Shown here in pieces: positions 1-8,768 of a DNA stretch of 64,000 nt. The stretch is from NCBI RefSeq assembly GCF_014281965.1, contig NZ_JACFTB010000001.1:186001-250000 (forward strand), given 5' to 3'. The notes beneath the pieces were generated by a model, which saw nothing but the letters and a program-made list of their open reading frames with translations, made no database searches and was not told the origin of the DNA. Both the position numbers and the translations under genes were made by a program. Origin of the DNA: Rhodococcus sp. BP22 (GTDB lineage: Bacteria > Actinomycetota > Actinomycetes > Mycobacteriales > Mycobacteriaceae). The stretch's first letter is position 1; every line of letters begins with the position of its first letter.

Positions 1-250
1 CGAGGCGTCGCAACGGGGCGCCCGGCGCAAGGAGATGCCCCTGTCCGACGACCTCGTCCAGATTTTGGGGGCGCATCCGAACAGCCAACGGCGCGTCCGG
101 TCGTGCGTAAGGACGGCTCGGACGCGGGTCTTCGCCTGTGTCGATGCTCGCCGGATCTCGCTTCTCGGGGTCAGATTCAGCAACGTCGGAGGTCTCGAAC
201 AGACCGCTTTCTTCTTCCGCGTCGAATCCAGCTCCGAAACCGATACTCAC
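1..250 (-). CDS. rarA: Replication-associated recombination protein A (RarA/MgsA), N-terminal part, runs off the left edge
   Basis: Only the first ~83 codons are present, on the minus strand. The GTG at 250 is the only usable start, because an in-frame TAG lies at 271-269. After an acidic, variable N-terminus the protein reads [20 protein letters not shown], the conserved entry to the RarA/WRNIP1 AAA+ domain, followed by [10 protein letters not shown] just before the window ends. The Walker motifs would lie outside. RarA is a clamp-loader-like ATPase acting at stalled replication forks. Position next to a Pro/Gly membrane protein matches Rv2559c/Rv2560 in M. tuberculosis. No clear Shine-Dalgarno is seen before the GTG. 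The kinase-like gene upstream ends 31 bp before it, so the two are probably co-transcribed. Confidence 0.85.
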   Translation of the reverse strand, partial: MSIGFGAGFDAEEESGLFETSDVAESDPEKRDPASIDTGEDPRPSRPYARPDAPLAVRMRPQNLDEVVGQGHLLAPGAPLRRL

Positions 251-281
251 CAGTCGAACGATACAGAGCTACGGGCGGAGT

Positions 282-1451
282 TCAGCGGTCCCACTTCGCC
301 CTCAGAGACGCCAGAACTTTCTCGGCGAAATCGGTCACATCGTGGTCACCGGTACGTTGCGCCTGTTCGAAGAGGATTCGCCAACGCGATATGAGTGCCT
401 CGGACCGTGGAACGGAGAGGTGATGCCGGCGCGCGGCGGCGATCCGGGTGTGGTCGTCGGGCAGAAACCAGTAAGTCGACATCCAGACCCAGATGAGCTG
501 AGCATCGAGAATTTTCGATGCAAGGACCCTGTCGTCGGCCAGCTGTGGCCAAATTCCGACAACCTCGGCTCGCCATGCGTCGACCATGGCTTGTGCACGC
601 TCCGCCGAGAGGTCGAAATGGCACAGGCATCCGGGAGAGGATGCCAACGCGTACGTGATATCGAGGGTGGCGTCTCGAAAGCCGCCCCACTCGTAGTCGA
701 GGAAGCGCACACCCTCCCCGTTGACGATTATGTTGTCCGGGCACAGGTCGGACGGGCTGAAGGCACGAAGCGCACCGTGCGCGAACAAGCGTCCGCTTCG
801 CTCCACCCGGTCCAGGACCCGCTGTGGAGTGTCCGTCATGCCGAGTTCTTCGGCGAGCATCTTCGGCACGGCAACGAGCGCTTTCGGTATCTGCTCCGAA
901 ATGCCATCAGCCGAATGCGGCAGCCCAACACGCCTGAGCAGTGCCGCGAAGTCGTCCTCTCGCCCAGCGGTGGCGGCGTGCATACGTCCGAGTGCCTGCG
1001 CCATGGCCATCAACGAGTTGGTGACCGATGCCGAGTCGGAATGTTTGAGCAATGCAGTGATCGAACTGGCATCGCCTAGATCACTGAGCACAAGCAACCT
1101 TGCCCCCAGGTCGTAGGCCAGCAGAGCAGGCCCTGGCCGACTGTCGGTCGCGAGGGCGGTAGTGAATTGGTACGACGCCGCCTCACGGAGAAAGGCCGAC
1201 CTACCGCCGACCGACTCTGCTTCGCTGTGGAGTTCGGTGTCGGTCGCGGTATCTCGAACCTGCTTGATCACCAGGGTTCGAGGCAACTGAAAACGATTGT
1301 CAGAAACTCGAACGCGAAGGACGATTGCCTGTCCACTGCCTCCGAGGTCGACGGGATCGACCAGGGTGACGTGTGCACCGGTACGTCGGGTAAGCAACTG
1401 CTCTGCAGCTGCTACCACTTCTGAGACAGGATCTGCCAATGTTGCGGTCAT
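282..1451 (-). CDS. Aminoglycoside-phosphotransferase/choline-kinase-fold protein of unknown substrate
   Basis: This 389-aa protein has the small-molecule-kinase fold. An N-terminal lobe contains TLVIKQVRD, with the likely ATP-binding lysine. A catalytic loop reads FSPSDLCPDNII, where the usual H-G-D is S-P-S-D but the Asp and following Asn are kept. The metal-binding segment FLDYEWGG corresponds to the DFG-like Asp. APH-family members phosphorylate antibiotics, sugars, choline or fructosamines, and nothing here fixes the substrate. The ATG at 1451 has no obvious ribosome-binding site, so a leaderless start is possible. It lies 31 bp upstream of rarA in the same direction. Confidence 0.7.
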   Translation of the reverse strand: MTATLADPVSEVVAAAEQLLTRRTGAHVTLVDPVDLGGSGQAIVLRVRVSDNRFQLPRTLVIKQVRDTATDTELHSEAESVGGRSAFLREAASYQFTTALATDSRPGPALLAYDLGARLLVLSDLGDASSITALLKHSDSASVTNSLMAMAQALGRMHAATAGREDDFAALLRRVGLPHSADGISEQIPKALVAVPKMLAEELGMTDTPQRVLDRVERSGRLFAHGALRAFSPSDLCPDNIIVNGEGVRFLDYEWGGFRDATLDITYALASSPGCLCHFDLSAERAQAMVDAWRAEVVGIWPQLADDRVLASKILDAQLIWVWMSTYWFLPDDHTRIAAARRHHLSVPRSEALISRWRILFEQAQRTGDHDVTDFAEKVLASLRAKWDR

Positions 1452-1783
1452 CGCGTACCAAGGTACCCGGTCTGTATGACAAACTATGGCGGCTCCGAGA
1501 CGTCGAATCGGCTTGTTTCGGACTGACCTGCGGAATCGCCGATACCAATTTCATCACGACAGGCATCGAACCGGACAGACCGGAAACTAGGGTATCGACA
1601 CAGGTGGAACTTCCGGCGGTAGTACCTGGATCTTCGGAAAGAACGATTCGCTTCGACACGTGCACTGCTCGTCGCCACGGCAGGCTTGACACATCACAGC
1701 CGGTTGGGGTTCGCTCACCCTGAAATTGCGTCAGTACGCGACGGCGCGTTCATGGATGAACAACGACTCCAGGGGGATATTTC
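1452..1783. other. Divergent intergenic region (332 bp)
   Basis: No gene is supported between the kinase-like gene (minus) and the RDD gene (plus). The stretch must carry two divergent promoters. A TTGACA-like hexamer lies at 1685-1690 on the plus strand, and an AGGGGGA Shine-Dalgarno at 1771-1777 serves the RDD gene. Short ORFs here have no family features and are probably chance. Confidence 0.5.
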
Positions 1784-2386
1784 GTGACCAACCCGCCCAA
1801 TGATCCGCAGTACGGCGGCGTAGACCCGAATCAGCCGCAGTATCCGCAGAATCCGGGCTACAACTACCCACCACCTGGCAACTACCCACCGCCCGGCAGT
1901 TACCCACCGCCGCCCGCCTCGGGTAATGCTGGGTACGGCCTCGGTTCTCAGTTGCCAGGAGGCGGCCGGCCAGGAGGCTTGGGAGCGCGGTTCGCCGCTC
2001 GCTTCATCGACGGCATCATCGTGGCCGTAGTGTCGCTCGTCTTTTATGCAATCTCGCCGGACGGGGTCGTCGGGCAAATCATTCTCGGCCTCGCCACCGC
2101 GGTTCTGGGATTCGCTTACTTCACGCTTCTCGAGTCGAGCCGTGGGCAAACGCTGGGCAAACAACTGCTGGGTCTTCGCACCCTCGGCGCTGCAGGCGGC
2201 AACCCCACGCACGCCGAAGCTGCAAAGCGAAATGCGTTTCTGCTGCTGAACATCGTCCCGGTTCTCGGCAGCTTGCTCGTTTTCGTCGCGTACATCGTCA
2301 TTGCTGTGACGATCAACTCGAGCCCCATCAAGCAGGGCAAGCACGACGAACTCGCCGGCGGCACTCAGGTGATCACGGTCAACTGA
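1784..2386 (+). CDS. RDD-family membrane protein with Pro/Gly/Tyr-rich N-terminus
   Basis: This 200-aa protein starts at a GTG preceded by AGGGGGA at 1771-1777. Residues ~1-65 are a low-complexity cytosolic tail of YPPPGN-type repeats. The RDD domain follows: RFAARFIDGII with the signature Arg and Asp, then GQTLGKQLLGLRTL, and about three hydrophobic helices. RDD proteins are poorly understood and some are implicated in ion transport. The next gene downstream has the same kind of repeat tail on a different membrane domain. A strong terminator follows at once. The RDD assignment is firm; the function is not. Confidence 0.85.
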   Translation: MTNPPNDPQYGGVDPNQPQYPQNPGYNYPPPGNYPPPGSYPPPPASGNAGYGLGSQLPGGGRPGGLGARFAARFIDGIIVAVVSLVFYAISPDGVVGQIILGLATAVLGFAYFTLLESSRGQTLGKQLLGLRTLGAAGGNPTHAEAAKRNAFLLLNIVPVLGSLLVFVAYIVIAVTINSSPIKQGKHDELAGGTQVITVN

Positions 2387-2416
2387 GCCGGGCCTGAGTA
2401 CAGGGGGGGTAACCAA

Positions 2417-2454
2417 AGCGGATCCATCGGAAGAGTCCCGATGGATCCGCTTTT
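2417..2454 (+). terminator. Rho-independent terminator after the RDD gene
   Basis: Perfect 14-bp inverted repeat (2417-2430 with 2438-2451), 7-nt loop, followed by a T-run at 2451-2454. It lies 31 bp beyond the RDD stop codon. Confidence 0.85.
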
Positions 2455-2537
2455 CAGTTCACCGACCGACGGATACGGGTGTTCAGCCGACTCGGACAGC
2501 GCACAATGACCTGAAGTCCCTGAAAAGGAGAAATACC

Positions 2538-3512
2538 GTGAGCGAGAACCCACCGAACGGCCCGCAGTACGGCAGCACTCCCGACCCCGACCGACCAGAC
2601 CTGGGGAAGTCATCACAACCAGGAGAGGGCGGCTACCCGCCACCTGGCAACACCCCACCCGGCAATTACCCACCTCAGGGTGGATATCCACCCCCCGGTA
2701 ACTATCCACCCCCTGGTGGATACCCGCCGTCCGGAGGCTATCCGCCTCCGTCCGGAAATTACCCACCCCCGGCGGGCAATTACCCTCCCGGGAACTACCC
2801 CCCACCACCCGGAAACTATCCCCCGCCACCCGGAAACTACGGGTCGCACGGGTCCGGATTCGGTGGAGGACTGCCCCCGACGCTCGACATCGGCGGGGCA
2901 ATTACCTTCGGCTGGAACAAGTTCAAGGACAACGCAGGCGTGTGGGTCGGTATCGTCCTCATCGCGGCAGTCCTTCAGTTGGTCATCAATCTGATCTTCG
3001 GCGGATTCGACACGTCCGGGGACTTCTCGTCGAATTTCAATGTTCTGGGAATCATCGGCACGCTCGTCGGTGCGATCGTGACATACCTGATCCAGGCTGC
3101 GATGGTTCGCGGTGCATTGCACGAGGTCGACGGGACCAAGCCCACGATAGGATCGTTCTTCCAGTTCGCCAATGTGGCAGCGATCATCATCGCCAGCGTG
3201 CTGATCGGGGTCATGACGACGATCGGCTTCGTGCTTTTGATCATCCCGGGCATCATCGTGGTGTTCCTGACATGGTGGACGCTTCAGTTCGTGGTCGACC
3301 GCAACGAAGATGCGATCACTGCCATCAAGTCGAGTTTCAGGGCGATTTCGTCGAACGCGGGCCAGTTGTTCCTGCTTGCACTCGCACTCGTCGGAATCAA
3401 TATTCTCGGCGCGATTCCATGCGGGTTAGGACTGCTGGTGACCATTCCGATCACCATCATTGCCTCGACGTATGCCTACCGCATCGTGACGAGCGGACAA
3501 CCGGTCGCCTGA
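2538..3512 (+). CDS. Proline/glycine-rich transmembrane protein (Rv2560-like)
   Basis: This 324-aa protein starts at a GTG with AAAGGAGAAA about 6 nt upstream. Residues ~1-105 are a long YPPPGN/YPPSGG repeat tail without charge clusters. The remainder is a polytopic domain with about five hydrophobic helices, including one before the HEVDGTKPTIG loop and the IIPGIIVVFLTWW segment. That architecture and the position beside rarA match the M. tuberculosis proline- and glycine-rich transmembrane protein Rv2560. No enzymatic motif is visible. The tail resembles those of actinobacterial membrane proteins thought to engage in low-affinity assemblies, which is inference. Confidence 0.75.
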   Translation: MSENPPNGPQYGSTPDPDRPDLGKSSQPGEGGYPPPGNTPPGNYPPQGGYPPPGNYPPPGGYPPSGGYPPPSGNYPPPAGNYPPGNYPPPPGNYPPPPGNYGSHGSGFGGGLPPTLDIGGAITFGWNKFKDNAGVWVGIVLIAAVLQLVINLIFGGFDTSGDFSSNFNVLGIIGTLVGAIVTYLIQAAMVRGALHEVDGTKPTIGSFFQFANVAAIIIASVLIGVMTTIGFVLLIIPGIIVVFLTWWTLQFVVDRNEDAITAIKSSFRAISSNAGQLFLLALALVGINILGAIPCGLGLLVTIPITIIASTYAYRIVTSGQPVA

Positions 3513-3528
3513 GCTTTCGGTCGAACAA

Positions 3529-3572
3529 GTGGAAGGGCCCCGATTCTCTCGAGAGAATCGGGGCCCTTCCAC
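3529..3572. terminator. Bidirectional terminator between convergent genes
   Basis: A perfect 22-bp-arm inverted repeat (3529-3550 / 3551-3572) with no spacer lies between the ends of the Pro/Gly membrane gene (plus) and aspS (minus). It can fold identically in both transcripts. Confidence 0.85.
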
Positions 3573-3583
3573 TGTGAATTCGA

Positions 3584-5392
3584 CTATCGAGCAGCCGAAG
3601 GCTCATCCTTTTCGGCCTGCGCGGATTCCTTCTTCTCCGGCTTGGCATCGATGCCGGATTCCTTACGCTGTTGCGGCGTGATCGGCGCCGGTGCGTCGGT
3701 CAACGGGTCGACGCCGCCGCCGGACTTGGGGAATGCGATGACCTCGCGGATCGAGTCGACTCCGGCCAGTAGTGCGGTGATCCGGTCCCAACCGAATGCG
3801 ATTCCGCCGTGCGGTGGCGCTCCGTAGCTGAAAGCGTCGAGCAGGAATCCGAACTTCTCCTGTGCCTCGGCTTCGCCGATCCCCATCACCGCGAACACGC
3901 GTTCCTGAATGTCCTTGCGGTGGATACGAATACTGCCGCCACCGATTTCGTTGCCGTTGCAGACAATGTCGTATGCGTAGGCGAGCGCCGAACCTGGGTC
4001 GGTATCGAAGGTCTCCATCGAGTCCGGCTTCGGCGATGTGAAGGCATGGTGCACGGCCGTCCACGCCCCGGAGCCGACGGCAACGTCACCGCTGGCCGTC
4101 GCGTCGGACGTCGGCTCGAACAGTGGCGCATCGACGACCCAGACGAACGCCCAAGCCTTCGGGTCGATCAAGTCGAGTTTGCGCGCGATCTCGCCACGCA
4201 CTGCACCGAGTAGTCCGCGCGAGCCTTTGATCGGTCCCGCGGAGAAGAAGATTGCATCACCGGGCTTGGCGCCGACGTGAGCTGCGAGGCCGTCGCGCTC
4301 GGTATCGGTGAGATTCTTCGCTACCGGTCCACCGAGGCTTCCGTCCTCGCCGACGAGTACGTAGGCAAGTCCCTTGTGCCCACGCTGCTTGGCGAACTCC
4401 TGCCATTTGTCGAGCTGCTTGCGCGGCTGTGATGCGCCGCCCGGCATCACTACCGCTCCGACGTACGGTGCCTGGAATACCCGGAAAGTCGTGTCGGCGA
4501 AGAAGTCGGTGCATTCGACGAGTTCGATCTCGAACCGAAGGTCCGGCTTGTCGGACCCGTAACGCCTCATCGACTCCGCGTATGTGATCCGAGGAATCTT
4601 CTCGACGATCTCGTAACCGACCAGTTTCCACAAGGCCGCGAGGATCTCTTCGGCCAGCAGAATGACGTCTTCCTGGGTGACAAAGCTCATTTCGACGTCG
4701 AGCTGGGTGAACTCGGGCTGACGATCGGCTCGGAAATCTTCGTCTCGGTAGCAGCGTGCGATCTGGTAGTACCGCTCGATTCCGCCGACCATCAGCAGCT
4801 GCTTGAACAGCTGAGGACTCTGCGGGAGCGCGTAGAAGCTGCCCGGCTGCAAACGTGCAGGCACGAGGAAATCCCGTGCACCTTCCGGCGTGGACCGCGT
4901 CAAAGTGGGTGTCTCGACCTCGACGAACTCATGGTGCGCCAGCACACTGCGCGCTGCAGCATTGACATGCGATCGCAGACGGATGGCGCTTCCCGGGCCC
5001 TGGCGACGCAAATCGAGGTACCGGTACTTCAGACGAGCTTCCTCGCCCGGCTGCTCATCGAGCTGGAACGGGAGCGGCGCACTCTCGGCGAGAACTTCGA
5101 TCGCGGATGCGTCGACCTCGACTGCGCCGGTCGGTATCTCGAAATTCTGGTTGCCGTCCGGCCTGGTCTCGACCTTGCCGGTCACCTTCACCACGTACTC
5201 CGCCCGTAGGCGGTGGGCCTGTTCGGCGACGGCGCCTTCACGGAAGACGACCTGAGCGACGCCGGATGCGTCACGAAGGTCGATGAAAATGACACCGCCG
5301 TGATCGCGTCGCCGAGCAACCCAACCCGTCAGGGTGACTGTTCGGTCGACGTGCTCGGGTCGAAGTGAGCCGGCGAGGTGGGTGCGCAGCAC
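3584..5392 (-). CDS. aspS: Aspartyl-tRNA synthetase, probably non-discriminating (Asp/Asn)
   Basis: This class IIb synthetase of 602 aa charges tRNA-Asp with aspartate. The open frame reaches 5416, but the GTG at 5392 follows GAAAGGA at a proper distance and gives the expected start [15 protein letters not shown]. An OB-fold anticodon domain occupies ~1-105 ([19 protein letters not shown]). Motif 2 lies in [20 protein letters not shown], there is a bacterial GAD insertion, and motif 3 is GIAFGWDRI near the C-terminus. His31 in RRRDHGG is a residue linked to relaxed tRNA selection, fitting the indirect Asn-tRNA route of actinobacteria. The C-terminal tail is Lys/Glu-rich. It converges on the Pro/Gly membrane gene across a shared terminator. 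Confidence 0.97.
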   Translation of the reverse strand: MLRTHLAGSLRPEHVDRTVTLTGWVARRRDHGGVIFIDLRDASGVAQVVFREGAVAEQAHRLRAEYVVKVTGKVETRPDGNQNFEIPTGAVEVDASAIEVLAESAPLPFQLDEQPGEEARLKYRYLDLRRQGPGSAIRLRSHVNAAARSVLAHHEFVEVETPTLTRSTPEGARDFLVPARLQPGSFYALPQSPQLFKQLLMVGGIERYYQIARCYRDEDFRADRQPEFTQLDVEMSFVTQEDVILLAEEILAALWKLVGYEIVEKIPRITYAESMRRYGSDKPDLRFEIELVECTDFFADTTFRVFQAPYVGAVVMPGGASQPRKQLDKWQEFAKQRGHKGLAYVLVGEDGSLGGPVAKNLTDTERDGLAAHVGAKPGDAIFFSAGPIKGSRGLLGAVRGEIARKLDLIDPKAWAFVWVVDAPLFEPTSDATASGDVAVGSGAWTAVHHAFTSPKPDSMETFDTDPGSALAYAYDIVCNGNEIGGGSIRIHRKDIQERVFAVMGIGEAEAQEKFGFLLDAFSYGAPPHGGIAFGWDRITALLAGVDSIREVIAFPKSGGGVDPLTDAPAPITPQQRKESGIDAKPEKKESAQAEKDEPSAAR

Positions 5393-5553
5393 GGGTTTCC
5401 TTTCACAAAATTTCACAAAGCGTGTTCGTCGGTAACCAATCCTACGGAGACACCTACGCCGACCGGAAACGCGATCCCACCACGGCGTGCGAAGCTAGTG
5501 CGCGACCGAGACCGAAAGCCCACAGAATTGACCCCGATGAAAGGATTTCGGCG

Positions 5554-6483
5554 ATGACCTTCAACGAGGGCGCTCGTATGCAACCTGGCCGGGTGTCGAC
5601 CGGCGGGGGTGGTGGCGGGCGAGGCGGCAAGCTCGCGCTGGGTGGCGGCGCAGGAGGCCTGGTCATTCTGGTCTTGGCTTTGCTGTTCGGTGGAGATCCG
5701 GGGTCCGTTCTCGGTCAACTCAGCGGTTCTACCGACAATGCAGGTCAGTCGCAGGCAGGCGGCACGGTGGAGAACTGCGAGACGGGCGCCGACGCCAATG
5801 CCGATATCGACTGCCGCGTGAGTTTTACCGTTGGCAGCCTCGACACGGTGTGGGAATCCGAACTCCAATCGCAGACCGGGGTCGCGTATGTGCAGCCGGC
5901 CGTTCAGCTGTTCACCGGTTCGATCAGCACGGGATGCGGCAACGCAACCAGCGCTGTCGGCCCGTTCTACTGCCCGGCCGACTCGACGGCCTATTTCGAC
6001 TCGAGCTTCTTTCAGGTCCTCGTAGATCAGTTCGGATCCAGCGGCGGCCCTCTGGCACAGGAATACGTTGTGGCACACGAAGTCGGACATCACATTCAGA
6101 ATCAGCTCGGCGACATCGGCCGCGCGCAAGCGGATCCACAGGGCCCGCAATCAGGTGCTGTCCGGGTCGAGCTGCAAGCGGACTGCTACGCAGGAGTCTG
6201 GGCGCATCATGCTGCGACTATCCCTGCACAGGACACAGGTGTCCCCTTCCTCGCTCCCTTGACCGACACCGATATTCGCGACGCCTTGTCCGCAGCGTCC
6301 TCGGTCGGCGACGATCGGATCCAGCAGGCGTCGAGTGGCAGGGTCAATCCGGAGGGTTGGACCCACGGCTCGTCCGAGCAACGACAGAAATGGTTCCTCG
6401 CGGGTTACCGGACGGGCCAGGTCGCGGCCTGCGATACGTTTTCGGCGCGCGATCTACTCAACCCTCCCGCGCTCACCCGGTGA
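5554..6483 (+). CDS. YpfJ-family neutral zinc metallopeptidase, membrane anchored
   Basis: The ATG at 5554 is preceded by AAAGGA (5540-5545), giving 309 aa. A glycine-rich cytosolic N-terminus leads into one hydrophobic anchor (LVILVLALLFGG). The extracytoplasmic YpfJ domain follows. Its zinc site is HEVGHHIQNQLGD, the HExxH of the neutral zinc metallopeptidase family, with RVELQADCYAGVWAH downstream supplying the third ligand region. Cysteines in the ectodomain could pair. The equivalent position in M. tuberculosis is Rv2575. The substrate is unknown. It is divergent from aspS across about 160 bp and converges on the radical SAM gene, whose stop lies 3 bp away. Confidence 0.9.
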   Translation: MTFNEGARMQPGRVSTGGGGGGRGGKLALGGGAGGLVILVLALLFGGDPGSVLGQLSGSTDNAGQSQAGGTVENCETGADANADIDCRVSFTVGSLDTVWESELQSQTGVAYVQPAVQLFTGSISTGCGNATSAVGPFYCPADSTAYFDSSFFQVLVDQFGSSGGPLAQEYVVAHEVGHHIQNQLGDIGRAQADPQGPQSGAVRVELQADCYAGVWAHHAATIPAQDTGVPFLAPLTDTDIRDALSAASSVGDDRIQQASSGRVNPEGWTHGSSEQRQKWFLAGYRTGQVAACDTFSARDLLNPPALTR

Positions 6484-6486
6484 CGA

Positions 6487-7518
6487 TCAGAACAACGTGA
6501 GCGCAGCGACCGGGACGGAGATCTTCGATGCTGTCCCTGCGGGTGTGTTCTCCGGCAGAGATCGAGTGTCCTCGGGCGCAAATCCGTGTCGGACGAGCAG
6601 CGGGTCGATTCGTTCGCGAAACCACCTCGTGTACTCGGGCGTGACATAGGAGCCGCGTCCATAGAGTTGCCGGTACCGCCGGACCAAGGCAGGGTGTTGC
6701 TCGGCCAGCCATGACATGAACCAATCTTTGGTCGTGGACCGCAAGTGCATCGGCATCGCGGTCACCGAAGTGGCGCCTGCCTCCGCCAACGCCTCGAGCA
6801 GTCCGTCGAGCTGCTTGGCTCCGTCGGTCAGGAACGGGATGACCGGGGCCACCATCACAGCGCACGGCAAACCGGCCTCCCGAATCGAACGGATCAGATC
6901 CAGCCGGGCCCGCGGACTCGGCGTCCCGGGTTCCAATTGCTTCTGCAGATCCGCGTCGTGGATAGCGAGGCTGATACTGATCCGCACATCCACCTCCCGA
7001 GCCGCGAGGGTCAGCAGGGGCAGGTCACGCCGCAGCAACGTGCCTTTGGTCAGAATCGAGAACGGTGTGCCGGACTCGGCCAGTGCTCGGATGATGCCCG
7101 GCATCAGCCGATAACGCCCCTCGGCACGTTGATAGGGATCGGTATTGGTTCCCAGCGCAACCGGTTCGCACTTCCACGATCTACGGGAGAGTTCCTTGCG
7201 GAGCACCGCAGCGATGTTGGTCTTGACGACGATCTGCGAATCGAAATCGTTGCCGGAATTCAGACCGAGATATTCGTGAGTGGGGCGGGCGAAGCAGTAT
7301 CGGCACGCATGCGAACAACCGCGCGCCGGGTTGATCGTCCAAGTGAACGGGAGCGAGGCGTCACCGGAAATCTTGTTCAACGCACTCTTGCACAGCACCT
7401 CGTGGAACGTGATGCCCTCGAACTCCGGCGTTTGCACACTGCGCACCAAGCCGGCACGTTCCAAACCCGGTAGCGCGTCCTCGTCGGCAGCGTCGAGTGA
7501 TTGTCCGGCCCATCGCAT
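6487..7518 (-). CDS. Rv2578c-family radical SAM protein (SPL-like)
   Basis: This 343-aa protein contains CSHACRYCF, the CxxxCxxC radical-SAM cluster motif, after an N-terminal segment ending ITFHEVLCKSALNK. The remainder forms the TIM-barrel part, related to spore-photoproduct-lyase-like proteins. I chose the second Met (7518) because it begins MRWAGQ, as the mycobacterial orthologue does. A Met at 7524 is also possible. A LexA-type palindrome lies directly upstream (7527-7542). The M. tuberculosis orthologue is, as I recall, a LexA-regulon member, which suggests a role after DNA damage. The biochemical reaction is unknown. Confidence 0.85.
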   Translation of the reverse strand: MRWAGQSLDAADEDALPGLERAGLVRSVQTPEFEGITFHEVLCKSALNKISGDASLPFTWTINPARGCSHACRYCFARPTHEYLGLNSGNDFDSQIVVKTNIAAVLRKELSRRSWKCEPVALGTNTDPYQRAEGRYRLMPGIIRALAESGTPFSILTKGTLLRRDLPLLTLAAREVDVRISISLAIHDADLQKQLEPGTPSPRARLDLIRSIREAGLPCAVMVAPVIPFLTDGAKQLDGLLEALAEAGATSVTAMPMHLRSTTKDWFMSWLAEQHPALVRRYRQLYGRGSYVTPEYTRWFRERIDPLLVRHGFAPEDTRSLPENTPAGTASKISVPVAALTLF

Positions 7519-7526
7519 GCACACAG

Positions 7527-7542
7527 TCGAACATTTGTTCTA
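7527..7542 (-). promoter_or_regulatory. LexA (SOS) box upstream of the radical SAM gene
   Basis: Sequence TCGAAC-ATTT-GTTCTA matches the actinobacterial SOS consensus TCGAAC-N4-GTTCGA at 11 of 12 fixed positions. It ends within a few bases of the start codon, so LexA bound here would block transcription. Confidence 0.75.
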
Positions 7543-7663
7543 AGCCATGTCAAGACGCAACGAGGCGTGCACTTTTCGCTCGACGGAGCACTAGGAAGGT
7601 GAGACGAACGCGACGAAGGATAGCGTGTACCCACTGCCCGAATATGAAGGAGTAATTCTCGCC

Positions 7664-8131
7664 GTGACTGCACCGAATATCCCGACGCTCGAACCGATCC
7701 TCCGGCTCGGCATAACTCTCGGAGTACCGATCGACATCGGTGGTGTCCCCACGGGAGAACGAGTCGTCATCCCCATTCTCGGCGGTGCGGCGCCCGGACC
7801 GGACATCGAAGGCACGCTGGCCGGCACTTCGTCCGTCTTCGGATTGACACGGCCGGATGGCTGCACCGAGTTCAGCGCCGAGCTCACCCTCGAACTGACG
7901 ATGGGAGGATATCTTTCACTGTCGTACCGCGGGCTCCAGTTCGGCCCGGCCGATGTCATCGAGGCACTGGGAGGGACCGAAGAAGTCGATCCGGCCACGT
8001 ACTACTTCCGCGGAACTCTCGATATCGCGACCTCCGTGCCGCAGTTCACGTACCTCAACCGTGCGCTGGTGGTGACATCCGGTTCACGATCGGCCGAAGC
8101 TGTTGTGCTCGACGCATTCCTGGTGACGTGA
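7664..8131 (+). CDS. DUF3237 family protein
   Basis: This ~155-aa protein carries the features of DUF3237. It opens LRLGITLGVPIDIGGVPTGERVVIPILGG, continues with RPDGCTEFSAELTLEL, then YLSLSYRGLQFGP and DPATYYFRGTLDIAT, and ends with LNRALVVTSGSR. The family adopts a small beta-barrel and has no established activity. I prefer the GTG at 7664, which follows GAAGGAG by 12 nt. An in-frame GTG at 7625 would add 13 residues. It has its own promoter region, divergent from the radical SAM gene, and converges on the next gene with a 4-bp gap. Confidence 0.75.
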   Translation: MTAPNIPTLEPILRLGITLGVPIDIGGVPTGERVVIPILGGAAPGPDIEGTLAGTSSVFGLTRPDGCTEFSAELTLELTMGGYLSLSYRGLQFGPADVIEALGGTEEVDPATYYFRGTLDIATSVPQFTYLNRALVVTSGSRSAEAVVLDAFLVT

Positions 8132-8135
8132 CCGA

Positions 8136-8768
8136 TCAGCTCGACAGTTCGGCGACTTCTCGATCGGTCAAAGTGGCAAGCGGAGTTCGTCCCTTCGAGC
8201 GGACCAACTCGATCGCTCGAAACAGGGGCCGCTCATGCAGACCCGCGTCGCGCGCTTCTGCCTTGAGCTGATCGACCAGAACCGATGCGATCGCCGCCGC
8301 CGGTACCAACTCAGTTGTCCAGAGCGCGTCGGCGAGCTTGCGCAAAGACAGGATCGGCAGCTCTCGGCCACCGCCCTGGGTGTAGAGCGCAAGTGCGATC
8401 GTGACGCGAGAGTTGCCGTCGTACAACCGGAGAGTGACATTGTCGATCCGAGCGGTCCGCACCGCAATCTCGGCCGTCACGACCTTCGGCACCGACAACT
8501 GCTTCGTTCCGAAGCCGCCGCGGACATGAATAATGTTGCCGCTGAGCCATGTTCGACGCCGCAGCACTATCCATGTCGAGACCACCGTCGGCACCACGAC
8601 AATGACTCCGAGCACGACTGCCACAACCACGGGTAGAAAAAAGCTCGCGATGACTGCGAGCAGGATCGCGACCACTACTGCGCCGACCATGATCTTCATC
8701 AGTCGTGGCCTGATGAACTCGACTGGGACCAAATCGAGATCGACGCGATCCGAGCCGTCAGTCGGCAA
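8136..8768 (-). CDS. PH-like membrane protein downstream of hisS
   Basis: The start is TTG at 8768. It has GGAGG (complement of 8775-8779) at ideal spacing and sits inside the last codons of hisS, giving 210 aa and an 11-bp overlap. After a short cytosolic segment there are two adjacent hydrophobic helices ([19 protein letters not shown] and [15 protein letters not shown]). A soluble domain then contains [23 protein letters not shown], the appearance of a bacterial PH domain. No enzymatic motif was found. Overlap with hisS implies coupled translation. Function unknown. Confidence 0.65.
   Translation of the reverse strand: MPTDGSDRVDLDLVPVEFIRPRLMKIMVGAVVVAILLAVIASFFLPVVVAVVLGVIVVVPTVVSTWIVLRRRTWLSGNIIHVRGGFGTKQLSVPKVVTAEIAVRTARIDNVTLRLYDGNSRVTIALALYTQGGGRELPILSLRKLADALWTTELVPAAAIASVLVDQLKAEARDAGLHERPLFRAIELVRSKGRTPLATLTDREVAELSS

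Noticed and set aside
2600-2850. CRISPR-like or tandem DNA repeat
   Set aside because: Repetition is at protein level (YPPPGN); DNA units vary and there are no spacers. No CRISPR array was seen in the window.
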